64,000 nucleotides of DNA from Natronolimnohabitans innermongolicus JCM 12255 (GTDB lineage: Archaea; Halobacteriota; Halobacteria; Halobacteriales; Natrialbaceae). Location of the stretch: contig NZ_AOHZ01000068.1 in the NCBI RefSeq assembly GCF_000337215.1, positions 1 to 64,000 on the forward strand. Direction: 5' to 3'. How positions within the stretch are numbered: position 1 is the stretch's first letter; each line of letters starts with the position of its first letter. The position numbers were made by a program, and so were the translations under genes. The notes beneath the pieces were generated by a model. It did no database searches and had not been told where the DNA came from. It saw only the letters and a program-made list of their open reading frames with translations. Of this stretch, positions 32,097 to 40,367 are shown piece by piece.

Positions 32097-32817
32097 CTAC
32101 CACTCCATCGGACTGACCGGGCGAGATCGCGTGAACAACGCCATCGGCGGCGGCTTCCCGACGGGAAGCGTCGTCCTCATCGAGGGCGAAGACGGCGCCG
32201 GCAAGAGCGCCCTCTCCCAGCGGTTTTCCTACGGGATGGCGACCGAAGACGCCTACGTAACGTACATCTCGACCGAACTCGAGTCCTGGGAGTTCGTCCA
32301 GCAGATGGACTCGCTGTCCTACGACGTCGTCGACTTGCTGTTAAACGAGCAACTGCTGTTCCTCCACGCCGACGTTGACACTCACGACGAGGGGACGAAG
32401 CGCCAGTTGCTGGCTCGATTCGCCGGCGCGAAGACGCTCTGGAAGGCCGACGTCGTCTTCGTCGACACCCTCTCGGCGCTGTTGCGCAACGATCCGAACT
32501 ACGAGGCCGTCATCGACGACGGCAACGAAGACCACGTGATTCAGCGGCTAGTGACGTTCCTCCGGCAGGTGACGATGGCCGACAAGACGGTCGTCCTGAC
32601 GGTCGACCCGACGAGCGTTCGCGACGACGCGTTGCGCCCGCTGCGGAACGTAGCCGACATCTATTTCCAGATCGAGACGAACACCGTCGGGCAGGAGATC
32701 CGCCGGAACATCCTGGTTCGACGATTCCAGAACATGAAGTCGCCGGTCGACGACTCCATCGGCTTCAGCGTCCAGCAGGGACGCGGCATCTCGATCGTCA
32801 GCAGGACGGTGGCATAA
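32089..32817 (+). CDS. arlH: archaellum regulatory ATPase ArlH
   Basis: The 242-residue RecA/KaiC-like protein has Walker A IEGEDGAGKSALSQRF near residue 26 and Walker B DVVFVDTLSAL near 122. In ArlH, nucleotide binding rather than fast turnover is thought to switch ArlI between assembly and rotation. The fold is complete. ATG overlaps the arlG stop; arlI begins 3 bases after its end. Confidence 0.95.
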   Translation: MTDYHSIGLTGRDRVNNAIGGGFPTGSVVLIEGEDGAGKSALSQRFSYGMATEDAYVTYISTELESWEFVQQMDSLSYDVVDLLLNEQLLFLHADVDTHDEGTKRQLLARFAGAKTLWKADVVFVDTLSALLRNDPNYEAVIDDGNEDHVIQRLVTFLRQVTMADKTVVLTVDPTSVRDDALRPLRNVADIYFQIETNTVGQEIRRNILVRRFQNMKSPVDDSIGFSVQQGRGISIVSRTVA

Positions 32818-32820
32818 CGC

Positions 32821-34500
32821 ATGGCAGACTTCGGGACCAACCGACTCGAGACCGAACTCGACGCGCTGGCCGACGAGTATCCCCACCTCCGACAACACCT
32901 GGAGTGGTTCTACGCGGAGTACGGCGAGTATCCGAAGCTCATCGACGAACCCTCGAGCGAGTGGGAGTCCCACCGGCCGAACGTCATCTACGAGGCGGAG
33001 GAACCGATCTTCTGTCACGTCTACGGCGACATGGGGATCAGTACGACCTACTACTGCGTCGAGCCCACCCTCGAGGAGGAAGATCAGGAACTGTACGATC
33101 GGATCCGTCGCCGAATCCTCGACCGGAGCGTCACGCGACCGGCGCCCGGCGACAGCGAGGAGTTCGAGGTCCACCTCGACGAACTGCTCGACGACGTCGT
33201 CACCGTGAGTTCGGGAATCGCGAGCCAGTCGGTCGGTCGACTGACCTCCTTCGGCTCGAGCAAGATCTCGCTCTCGCAGGATCAGTTCGACCGACTGCGC
33301 TATCAGCTCCAGCGCGACATCGTCGGCCTCGGTCCGCTCGAGCCCGTGATGACGGACCCGGCTAACGAGGACATTCACGTCATCGGCCCCAAGCAGTGTT
33401 ACCTCGACCACGGCACCTACGGGATGATCGAGGCGACCGTCGACTTCGGGGAGCCCGAGGAGTTCGAGCAGTGGCTGCGCAACATGGGCGAGCGGATGAA
33501 CCCCCCCGTCAGCGACTCCGATCCGGTGATCGACGCGACGCTGCCCGACGGCTCGCGTATCAACATCATCTACTCCGACGACGTCTCCGTCCAGGGCCCC
33601 TCGCTGACGATCCGCCAGGGCGAGGACATTCCGCTGTCGGTCTTCCAGATCACGAAGTGGGGAACCCTCAGCCCGGAGCTGGCGGCCTACCTCTGGCTCT
33701 GTCTCGAGAACGAGCAGACGGTGTTCGTCGTCGGCGAGACGGCGTCGGGGAAGACGACGACGCTGAACGCCGCCCTCTCGTTTATCCCGCGGGATGCAAA
33801 GATCTACACCGCGGAGGACACGGCGGAGGTTATTCCGCCCCACGACACCTGGCAGCAACTGCTCACGCGCGAGGGATCGGGCGACGAGTCGGCGGACGTC
33901 GACATGTTCGACCTCGTCGCGGCCGCGCTGCGTTCGCGTCCCGACTACATCATCGTGGGTGAGGTTCGTGGCGCGGAAGGACAGATGGCGTTCCAGGCGG
34001 CCCAGACGGGCCACCCCGTCATGCTGACGTTCCACGCCAGCGACATCGTCTCGATGATCCAGCGCTTTACCGGGAACCCGATCAACGTCCCCGAGACGTT
34101 CATGGACAACTGCGACGTCGCGCTGTTCCAGAATCGGGTCAAGCAGGGCGACGACGTCCTCCGTCGGGTCACCTCGGTTCAGGAGATCGAAGGCTACTCC
34201 GACTACGAGGGCGGGGTCGTCACCCGGCAGGCGTTCAAGTGGGATCCGCGGGACGACGAGGTCGCCTTCACGGGCCGCAACAACTCCTACGTGTTAGAAG
34301 AACAGATCGCGACCTTGCTCGGCTACGAGGACACGCGAGAGATCTACGACGAACTCGACCGTCGCGCCGAGATCATCCGCCAGCTCATCGACGCCGACGT
34401 GCTCGGCTACCACGAGGTCAACAAGGCGATCTCCGACTTCCAGCGGGACGGGATCGAAGGATTGCCGATCCGGATCAGCGGTATCAACCAGTTCGCCTGA
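32821..34500 (+). CDS. arlI: archaellum assembly/rotation ATPase ArlI
   Basis: The 559-residue type II/IV secretion superfamily ATPase has an N-terminal domain (1-250), Walker A VVGETASGKTTTLNA near residue 305, and the Asp box IYTAEDTAEV. The Walker B region is RPDYIIVGEVRGAEGQMAFQ, and the His box is PVMLTFHASDIVSMIQR. It powers both filament assembly and rotation with ArlJ. The long N-terminal acidic part is normal for haloarchaea. It is spaced 3 bases from arlH and 25 from arlJ. Confidence 0.97.
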   Translation: MADFGTNRLETELDALADEYPHLRQHLEWFYAEYGEYPKLIDEPSSEWESHRPNVIYEAEEPIFCHVYGDMGISTTYYCVEPTLEEEDQELYDRIRRRILDRSVTRPAPGDSEEFEVHLDELLDDVVTVSSGIASQSVGRLTSFGSSKISLSQDQFDRLRYQLQRDIVGLGPLEPVMTDPANEDIHVIGPKQCYLDHGTYGMIEATVDFGEPEEFEQWLRNMGERMNPPVSDSDPVIDATLPDGSRINIIYSDDVSVQGPSLTIRQGEDIPLSVFQITKWGTLSPELAAYLWLCLENEQTVFVVGETASGKTTTLNAALSFIPRDAKIYTAEDTAEVIPPHDTWQQLLTREGSGDESADVDMFDLVAAALRSRPDYIIVGEVRGAEGQMAFQAAQTGHPVMLTFHASDIVSMIQRFTGNPINVPETFMDNCDVALFQNRVKQGDDVLRRVTSVQEIEGYSDYEGGVVTRQAFKWDPRDDEVAFTGRNNSYVLEEQIATLLGYEDTREIYDELDRRAEIIRQLIDADVLGYHEVNKAISDFQRDGIEGLPIRISGINQFA

Positions 34501-34525
34501 CGAACGCGTTCCCTTCACTACGACC

Positions 34526-36283
34526 ATGTCGACGAACACCGACTCTCCGCCGTCGCCCGATATGAGCGCTCGAGCGGTGCTCAAGTCGTTACACAGCGCG
34601 TACGCGGAGATGGAGATGTCGACGGGACGGTATCTCCTGCTCGCCATTGCGCCGGCGTTTCTCTTCTTCGTCGTCGCGACGGTCGCGGTGATCGTCATCG
34701 GATTCCCGCTGTTCGTCGTCGTCCCCGTGATGCTCCTTGGACTCTTGTTGATGGGCGTCGCCATCATCTACCCGAAGCTGCTGCGAGACCGGAAACGAAA
34801 GCAGGTGCGCCAGCGGTTTCACCTCTTTCTGACGCACATCACCGTCCTCTCGATGACGAACATCAACCGCGTGGAGGTGTTCCGGATCCTCGCCGAGGAA
34901 GACGAGTACGACGCGATCGCCGAGGAGATGGGCCACCTCGTCGCGCTCGTCGACACCTGGAATCAGAGCCTCGACGACGCCTGCCGTCTGCGGGCCAAAC
35001 AGACGACGAGTCCGCTGTTGACGGACTTCCTCGAGCGACTGGCGTACACGGTCGGCGGCGGCCAGCAGATCGACGAGTTCCTCATCGACGAACAGGACAC
35101 GATCATCCAGCAGTTCGTCACGCGCTACGAGGCGGATCTGGCCAAACTCGACGTGATGAAAGAGCTGTACATGTCGATGATGCTCTCGGTCGCGTTCGTT
35201 CTCGTGTTCGCGATCGTCCTGCCGATCCTGACCGGCGTCAGTCCGACGCTGCTCATCGGCGGGACGATCGTCATGTTCGCGATCGTTCAGATCGGGTTCG
35301 TGTACGCGATCCACGTCGTCGCGCCGTACGACCCGCTCTGGTACATCGAGGAGACGGCGGGAACCGGGCCGCTCTCACGCATCCCTCGAGCGCTCGTGAT
35401 CGGTGTCGGCGCCAGCATCGTTCTCGCGGCGCTCGTCCTGGTCACACTGCTTGGCTACGTGCCGATCGCGAGCGACCGGATTCCGCTGCCGATCATGGCG
35501 GCGATTCCGGTGACGCCGCTGTTGTACCCCGGCTGGAAGATGCGACAGGAAGAAGAGCGCGTCAAGGTGCGAGACGGCGAGTTCCCGAGTTTCATCCGCG
35601 CGCTCGGCGCCGTCGAGAGCGTCAAACAGACGTCGACGGGCAGCGTACTGGAGAGTCTGCGAAAGAAGGACTTCGGCGCGTTGACGCCGAACATCGACGC
35701 CCTGTACAAACGGCTCAACATGCGGATCGACAACATCCGCTCGTGGCGACTGTTCGCCGCCGAAACCGGCTCCTACCTCATCCAGAAGTTCGGCGACATG
35801 TACGTCGTCGGTCGGCAGATGGGCGGCGATCCGCAGGTGCTTGGCAACGTCATCAGCAAGAACCAAAACGAGGTGCTCAAGGTTCGCGAGAAGCGCCAGC
35901 AGGCGACGACGACGCTGCTCGGCGTCCTCTACGGCATCACCGCGGCGAGCGTCTTCGCCTTCTTCATCGGCCTCGAGGTCGTCGACATCATGATGGATAT
36001 CACGACCGAGATGGAGCTCGGCCAGGAAGCCGCGGGCGAGGGAACGGGTGTAAGCGGCGGCAACGTCGCAAACAGCCTCATGCACACCGAGCAGTACAAC
36101 ATCGTCGCCATCGAATACCTGCTCATCGTTACGGTGTTGATCAACGCGATGCTGTCGGCGATCATGATCCGGATCACCGACCGCGGTCACATGATCAGTT
36201 CGCTCGTCCACTTCGTCCTCCTGACCTGGCTGGGCGCGATCATCGCGACGGCCACGCAGTACGTCGTCAATTTCGTGATGTGA
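34526..36283 (+). CDS. arlJ: archaellum platform membrane protein ArlJ
   Basis: The 585-residue polytopic protein resembles TadC/GspF. It has membrane helices at about 35-80 (FLFFVVATVAVIVIGF; VPVMLLGLLLMGVAIIY), at 225-275, 300-345 and near the end (FAFFIGLEVVDIMMDI; YLLIVTVLINAMLSAIMI; LGAIIATATQYVVNFV). Two cytoplasmic T2SF domains are present (MTNINRVEVFRILAEEDEYD; MRIDNIRSWRLFAAETGSYL). It anchors the ArlI motor. An ATG at 34562 is an alternative start. Confidence 0.96.
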   Translation: MSTNTDSPPSPDMSARAVLKSLHSAYAEMEMSTGRYLLLAIAPAFLFFVVATVAVIVIGFPLFVVVPVMLLGLLLMGVAIIYPKLLRDRKRKQVRQRFHLFLTHITVLSMTNINRVEVFRILAEEDEYDAIAEEMGHLVALVDTWNQSLDDACRLRAKQTTSPLLTDFLERLAYTVGGGQQIDEFLIDEQDTIIQQFVTRYEADLAKLDVMKELYMSMMLSVAFVLVFAIVLPILTGVSPTLLIGGTIVMFAIVQIGFVYAIHVVAPYDPLWYIEETAGTGPLSRIPRALVIGVGASIVLAALVLVTLLGYVPIASDRIPLPIMAAIPVTPLLYPGWKMRQEEERVKVRDGEFPSFIRALGAVESVKQTSTGSVLESLRKKDFGALTPNIDALYKRLNMRIDNIRSWRLFAAETGSYLIQKFGDMYVVGRQMGGDPQVLGNVISKNQNEVLKVREKRQQATTTLLGVLYGITAASVFAFFIGLEVVDIMMDITTEMELGQEAAGEGTGVSGGNVANSLMHTEQYNIVAIEYLLIVTVLINAMLSAIMIRITDRGHMISSLVHFVLLTWLGAIIATATQYVVNFVM

Positions 36284-36410
36284 CCCGTCTCCGGCGCCAC
36301 CGCCTTCCGGCGGGGCGAACGCGAGCGACTCACCGCTCGTAATCGGACGAACCTTCTTGATACTTCCACGACTGCTATCGGTATAGTCCGGAGAGACCGG
36401 TCACCCCACC

Positions 36411-36869
36411 ATGTCACGATCGAAACCGTATCTCGAGACGCTCGAACGATCAGCCGGACGAACCGACGCGACCATCCGATGGGCGCGGTTTCTCGGCGAA
36501 ACGTTCGGAACGACGGGCGCGCTCAACTGCCTGCGCTACTACGAGGACCTCGGCTGGATCAGCCCGCTCGTCCGCGAGCAGATGACCTCGTATCTCCGCG
36601 GCCTCTCGCTCGGCGAGATTCACAACAAGCGCTACGACGAACCGACCTCCCTCGAGTATCCCCTCGAATCGCTCAGCGGAACGCTGTTTAGCGCCCACGC
36701 CCAGAGCCTCGAGTACATCGCCACCATTCGCGGCGACGACCTCGAGGAACACGTTATGATCGCGCGCATGGCAGAACGGCGAGTCGAACGCCGGATCGAC
36801 GATCAAGAGGAGTCCGACGAACCGGACGAGATGGTGAGCGTCATCCGCGACGAATCACCGAGCTACTGA
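36411..36869 (+). CDS. arlD: FlaD/E-domain archaellum protein (ArlD-like)
   Basis: The 152-residue protein has the FlaD/E domain also found at the C-terminus of ArlCE: TIRWARFLGETFGTTGALNC, LRYYEDLGWISPLVREQMTSY, and YEPTSLEYPLESLSGTLFSA-like LEYIATI. It follows arlJ by 127 bases, so it may have its own promoter (gctatcggtatagtc near 36373-36388). In Haloferax and Halobacterium ArlD forms complexes with ArlCE and CheF at the motor. The symbol is by homology and position. Confidence 0.87.
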   Translation: MSRSKPYLETLERSAGRTDATIRWARFLGETFGTTGALNCLRYYEDLGWISPLVREQMTSYLRGLSLGEIHNKRYDEPTSLEYPLESLSGTLFSAHAQSLEYIATIRGDDLEEHVMIARMAERRVERRIDDQEESDEPDEMVSVIRDESPSY

Positions 36870-37200
36870 TCATTCATTGGTGGGGATGGCCATAACACTT
36901 ATCGGACTGAATCCATGGGTCGTATATATTTCAGAATAAGAACTATGTGCCCCTATATGGTTGAAGAATTGTGGTTACGAGGTTGATCGTGTTTGGAGCC
37001 TCGGTCACCGCTAAACTCTCTTTTTATTTTATAAATCTAGAACGCTTTTAATTATTGAAAACTGTTCTGTTCGGTTCCCTGTTGTTTAATATCTGTTAGT
37101 CCCAGGGACTTACTAGTCGTGGTTGGTATCAGTCTTCCGTCGGCAGTGTGTGGCCGACAGGTATCGATACCTTTCACGAACCCCCCACTGGTGATCGTCA
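36870..37200. other. AT-rich intergenic stretch between arlD and PadR-like gene
   Basis: These 331 bases are clearly richer in A/T than the genes around them. They contain a T-rich run (37017-37034), a promoter-like gtttaatat (37083-37091), and a perfect palindrome AGTCCC-A-GGGACT (37098-37110) about 90 bases before the next ATG. No coding frame is apparent. Confidence 0.5.
37017..37034 (+). terminator. T-rich terminator downstream of the arl operon
   Basis: ctctctttttattttata is the longest T-rich run in the region. It lies about 150 bases beyond the last arl gene on the coding strand, matching archaeal T-run termination. Confidence 0.5.
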
Positions 37201-37701
37201 ATGCGTGAGGAAACCCCCAATACAGAGTCCGTCTTCGACGAACTGTCGAGGGCGGCGACTGCGAACGAACAGTCGGAATCGTACGATATTACCCTCGGAA
37301 CGACGGCAGAGTCGACCAAGGATATCGAGCGCGAGCTCGACGAACTGATGGAACAGGTCAACGAGGCGCTACCGACCGAGAACGTCCAGTTCGACGAGGC
37401 GATAATCAAAGAGAATCTGGACGAGATCCTGCTGATGCTCATTGCCTTGCACGAGGAGACGCACGGAAAGGAGCTCCTGTCGGATCTGACCCATCTCTTC
37501 GGCGCCCAGCTCAGCCCGGGCACCGTCTATCCGAGCCTGCACAACCTGGAAGAAGAGGACGTGCTCTCGATGCACGCGAAGGTTCGGACCAAAGAGTACT
37601 CCATCGCCGACGAAGAGTACGTTCGAGCGAACGTCGAGCGAACGATGGTCCAGCATCTGGCGTTCGGTCTCCTGCTGTACGCGTTTCTCCCACGGCTCTG
37701 A
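37201..37701 (+). CDS. PadR-family winged-helix regulator next to the archaellum cluster
   Basis: The protein has 166 residues. An acidic N-terminal segment with a coiled stretch (DIERELDELMEQVNEALP, about 41-60) precedes a PadR-like winged helix (NLDEILLMLIALHEETHGKEL, then LSPGTVYPSLHNLEEEDVLSM). The C-terminal RTMVQHLAFGLLLYAFLPRL is hydrophobic and may dimerise or touch the membrane. Its place directly after the arl operon suggests control of motility genes (inference). A promoter-like AT-rich region with a palindrome precedes it. Confidence 0.82.
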   Translation: MREETPNTESVFDELSRAATANEQSESYDITLGTTAESTKDIERELDELMEQVNEALPTENVQFDEAIIKENLDEILLMLIALHEETHGKELLSDLTHLFGAQLSPGTVYPSLHNLEEEDVLSMHAKVRTKEYSIADEEYVRANVERTMVQHLAFGLLLYAFLPRL

Positions 37702-38037
37702 GAGCGCTCGCGAGACAACTCGCGGCATCGCGCCTTCGGTTATCGTCGGTCACACGCCACGACCGAGAGATTGCGTTCACTTCTTTGTGCCCGTGGATCA
37801 ATACGTCATCGCCGCCAGCACCCGCTATCAGCCAGCAACGACCATGTCTGAGATACCGACTCTCCAACAGTCGCTCGCTCGCGTCTCGAGTCGCGACGAA
37901 CCACAACGAGTCACGACGAGCCGCACTCGAGTTCCCGTCGGCTCCATCGCTACTGGCTCGTGTCTGGGGCCACTACAGGCGCTCTCGAACCGCTTCGTAG
38001 CCTCGAGCCGGCGCAGGTGTTACCGGTGTCTTGCCCG
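37702..38037. other. intergenic region, no supported gene
   Basis: These 336 bases lie between the convergent PadR-like and minus-strand genes. A 66-codon frame starting at ATG 37844 exists but has a composition typical of chance frames in CTCGAG-rich DNA (Arg/Ser-rich) and no promoter or family features. Confidence 0.4.
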
Positions 38038-38475
38038 CTACTGATCTTCGAGATCCTTCGCGATATCGCTCAAGCTCTCGCTTGGCGGCTCTCGAGCGTC
38101 GTAGAAGGTCGTCTCGCCCGGTTCGCGAAGTCCGTAGAGAAACTCGGGTTCGATGACGTCGATGAGGACCGATCCGCCCGCCGCGACGTCGTGGGCGTCG
38201 GTCCACTCGAGGAGTCGGTCGGTCGCGCCGCTCGGATCGCGGGCTGCGTCCGGCGTGTCGTAGACGCCCGGAACGAATCGATCCTCGCCGGTCAGCGCTC
38301 GCTCGATGCGACCGAACAGTTCGTCACCGTCGCAGACGATTCGGACGACCTCATCGGTCGGAAACGCCTCGCGGTCGTCGGCCGGCACCTCGAGTCGAAC
38401 GCCGGTTGCTGTCTCCGCACACGTGGCCCGGACCGTCTGCACTGACGGGTGGTCACTCGGGATTCGATCTGCCAT
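38038..38475 (-). CDS. conserved haloarchaeal protein downstream of S6e
   Basis: The protein has 145 residues. It starts with a beta domain (PSVQTVRATCAETATGVRLE; VVRIVCDGDELFGRIERALT) that reads like a small RNA/nucleotide-binding barrel. A segment follows with RFVPGVYDTPDAARD, TDRLLEWTDAHDVAAGGSVL and FLYGLREPGETTFY. It is probably a haloarchaea-only family of unknown function (possibly DUF7112). It follows rps6e by 21 bases on the same strand, so it is likely co-transcribed and may serve translation. Confidence 0.75.
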   Translation of the reverse strand: MADRIPSDHPSVQTVRATCAETATGVRLEVPADDREAFPTDEVVRIVCDGDELFGRIERALTGEDRFVPGVYDTPDAARDPSGATDRLLEWTDAHDVAAGGSVLIDVIEPEFLYGLREPGETTFYDAREPPSESLSDIAKDLEDQ

Positions 38476-38496
38476 GACAATGAAAACGGGGCGTCG

Positions 38497-38901
38497 TTAC
38501 TCGTCGTCCTCGGCGTCGCCCTCACCGAGCAGTTCGTCGACGTCGGCGCTGCCGCGCTCGACGATCGAGGCGTTGATCTGGGCCACCGCGTCCGAGACCT
38601 CGCTGCCGCGGACCGTGATCCGGCGTCGCTCGCCGTCGCGGGCCGGCTTGTAGCCCGTCTGGCGGCCCTGCATCAGGACTTCCTTCAGGTTCGCGCCCGC
38701 GACGTCGGAGTTGAGCGGGCGGCCGGCGTCGTCGGAGCCGCCGGTGATCTCGAGCGTGTAGCCGTCGAGGCCAACGGCGCCACCGTCGACTTCCTCGCCG
38801 ATCGATTTGCCGATGAATCGGTTCGCATCCTGTGCTTCCGCCTCGAGCTGGTAGGACGACCCGGAGTCTGGGTCGCCGACGACGACAGTGAAACTTGCCA
38901 T
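38497..38901 (-). CDS. rps6e: 30S ribosomal protein S6e
   Basis: The 134-residue protein starts at the ATG at 38901 ([18 protein letters not shown]). S6e features are [37 protein letters not shown] and [21 protein letters not shown], ending in an acidic tail. The length fits archaeal S6e. A TATA-like ttcttttgag on the minus strand (about 38925-38934) lies about 25-33 bases upstream. Longer in-frame starts are discounted. Confidence 0.95.
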   Translation of the reverse strand: MASFTVVVGDPDSGSSYQLEAEAQDANRFIGKSIGEEVDGGAVGLDGYTLEITGGSDDAGRPLNSDVAGANLKEVLMQGRQTGYKPARDGERRRITVRGSEVSDAVAQINASIVERGSADVDELLGEGDAEDDE

Positions 38902-38951
38902 ACCCGACGAAAGCGCGTCGTCGCTCAAAAGAACATCGATCACGACCCAAC

Positions 38952-39090
38952 TTTTGCGCTGCGGGCCACCGAAGGTGGCCCTCGGCAAAACTTGGATGAA
39001 AAGCGCTCCTCCCTCCGTGTCAGGCGCTCGAGAGCGCCTTTCACATCGGTCGTCGGCCCACTCGTTCGGCCTTCGGCCTCACTCGTGGTG
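38952..39090. other. structured non-coding element with nested hairpins
   Basis: An outer stem TTTTGC/GCAAAA (38952-38957, 38985-38990) encloses a perfect 8-bp stem GGGCCACC-gaa-GGTGGCCC (38963-38981). It is followed by AGGCGCTC-ga-GAGCGCCT (39022-39039) and a CGGCC-ttc-GGCC hairpin near 39065-39080. No coding frame fits. The density of perfect stems suggests a dispersed haloarchaeal palindromic element or structured RNA rather than a simple promoter spacer. Confidence 0.5.
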
Positions 39091-39257
39091 AAATTACGGG
39101 TACTGGCCTGCCCTCCCCCGGGTCGGACGGCTCTCGCGTTGCTCGAGCCGTCCTCTCGGCCACTACGATCGACCACTGTCTCCGTTCTGATCGGGGTGTT
39201 CGAAATCGTCTCGTCTTTCTCGAGTCGCTCCGCTATCGCTGGTGCTCGAAGAGTAAA

Positions 39258-39274
39258 GTAGGTCGGCGACCTAC
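39258..39274. promoter_or_regulatory. perfect inverted repeat before the 94-residue gene
   Basis: GTAGGTC-ggc-GACCTAC ends 8 bases before the GTG start at 39283, where the transcription start would be expected. It is a candidate operator or a 5'-terminal hairpin. Confidence 0.5.
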
Positions 39275-39282
39275 GTTCGGTC

Positions 39283-39567
39283 GTGTTCATCGATCCCGGG
39301 CGACTCGAGGTGCGGCTGCGCGACGAGTTCGGCGGCACGATGGGCCAGTCCCGCGTCGTCGTCCGGCAGGCCGTCGACCTCGCCGACTCCGGCCAGTACG
39401 AGGACGACGTCGGCGCGACGCTGACGAACGACGTCGTCGTCGAGGAGCTGTCGGACGCCCCCGAGGGGCCGCCGACCGATCGCTGGAACTGGTGGATCGG
39501 CTCGCTCGAACTCGCCTACGGCGGCTACGGCCAGTTCGGAATCAGACGGTATCGAACCGAAGAGTGA
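39283..39567 (+). CDS. conserved haloarchaeal small protein, unknown function
   Basis: The 94-residue protein has GTG start at 39283. It reads RLEVRLRDEFGGTMGQSRVV, DLADSGQYEDDVGATLTNDV, VVVEELSDA and a Trp-rich PPTDRWNWWIGSLELAYGG. The compact, well-spaced hydrophobics indicate a real folded protein, but I do not recognise the family with confidence. An inverted repeat lies immediately upstream; the TetR gene follows 56 bases later. Confidence 0.7.
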   Translation: MFIDPGRLEVRLRDEFGGTMGQSRVVVRQAVDLADSGQYEDDVGATLTNDVVVEELSDAPEGPPTDRWNWWIGSLELAYGGYGQFGIRRYRTEE

Positions 39568-39608
39568 CGATCGACCGGTCGAACCGAAACGACTTTTGCT
39601 CGTTCTAG

Positions 39609-39624
39609 CTGACTACTCGGTCAG
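39609..39624. promoter_or_regulatory. candidate TetR operator at the regulator's own start
   Basis: CTGAC-tactcg-GTCAG is an inverted repeat whose last base is the first base of the GTG start codon. Its place on the presumed transcription start of a leaderless mRNA fits autorepression. Confidence 0.5.
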
Positions 39625-40325
39625 TGACCAGTCCCGACATTCGCGACGCGATCATGCGCGCGACGTACGAAGCGCTCTGTGAGGAGGGGTACAGCGATCT
39701 CACCGCACAGGCGATCGCGGACCGAACGGAGCGGAGCAAGTCCGCGCTGTTCTATCACTACGACTCGCTCGAGTCGCTCGTCGCCGACTTCGTCGAGTAC
39801 CTGATCGAGGGATTCGACGCGCGAATCGAGCAGACGCGCGACCGGCCGGCGCTCGAGCGCCTCGCGATGTTCGTCGACTGGTTTCTCTCCGAGCCGGAGG
39901 ACGAACACCTCGGCTTTCATACGGCACTGCTCGAGCTCCGCGCGCAAGCGCCGTACAACGACGTCTATCGCGAGCAGCTTCGCAAGAGCGACGATCGGCT
40001 CCGCGCAGCCCTCGAGGACATCCTCGAGGACGGAATCGAGGAGGAGGTGTTCCGAGACCACGATTCGGAGTCGGTCGCCGCCCTGTTGCTCGCGACGTTC
40101 GACGGCGCGCGGATTCGACAGGTTACGCTCGATCGCGACGAATACCTCGAGACGGTCGAAGCGGGCGCCACCGAGCGAATACTTGCGGACCTGCTCGCAC
40201 CGGGCGTCGAGTTCCCTACCGACGTCGACACCGAGTTCCCCGCCGACGATCGACTACTCGAGGACGACGAGTCAGCAATTGGATCGGAATCGAACGCGGA
40301 CGAAAACGGAGCGTCCTCCGGATGA
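39624..40325 (+). CDS. TetR/AcrR-family transcription regulator
   Basis: The protein has 233 residues. The HTH is in the first 55: IRDAIMRATYEALCEEGYSD, LTAQAIADRTERSKSALFYH, YYDSLESLVADFVEYL. The ligand-binding helical domain follows (ERLAMFVDWFLSEPEDEHLG; FHTALLELRAQAPYNDVY; AALLLATFDGARIRQ) and the tail after 195 is acidic. TetR regulators usually repress a neighbouring efflux or lipid gene and release on ligand binding; the 353-residue gene 42 bases downstream is a candidate target. GTG start. Confidence 0.9.
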   Translation: MTSPDIRDAIMRATYEALCEEGYSDLTAQAIADRTERSKSALFYHYDSLESLVADFVEYLIEGFDARIEQTRDRPALERLAMFVDWFLSEPEDEHLGFHTALLELRAQAPYNDVYREQLRKSDDRLRAALEDILEDGIEEEVFRDHDSESVAALLLATFDGARIRQVTLDRDEYLETVEAGATERILADLLAPGVEFPTDVDTEFPADDRLLEDDESAIGSESNADENGASSG

Positions 40326-40367
40326 TTGCGCATCGTTCGCCGGATGCGATCCGCATGAGGTGATTCG

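Noticed and set aside
32548-34035. 495-residue minus-strand frame over arlH-arlI
   Set aside because: It is antisense to two genes with intact Walker motifs and has no protein-like pattern of its own.
37787-38044. 85-residue plus-strand frame between the PadR-like and S6e-side genes
   Set aside because: Ser/Arg-rich chance composition, no promoter at a suitable distance, and overlap with the 3' end of the opposing gene.
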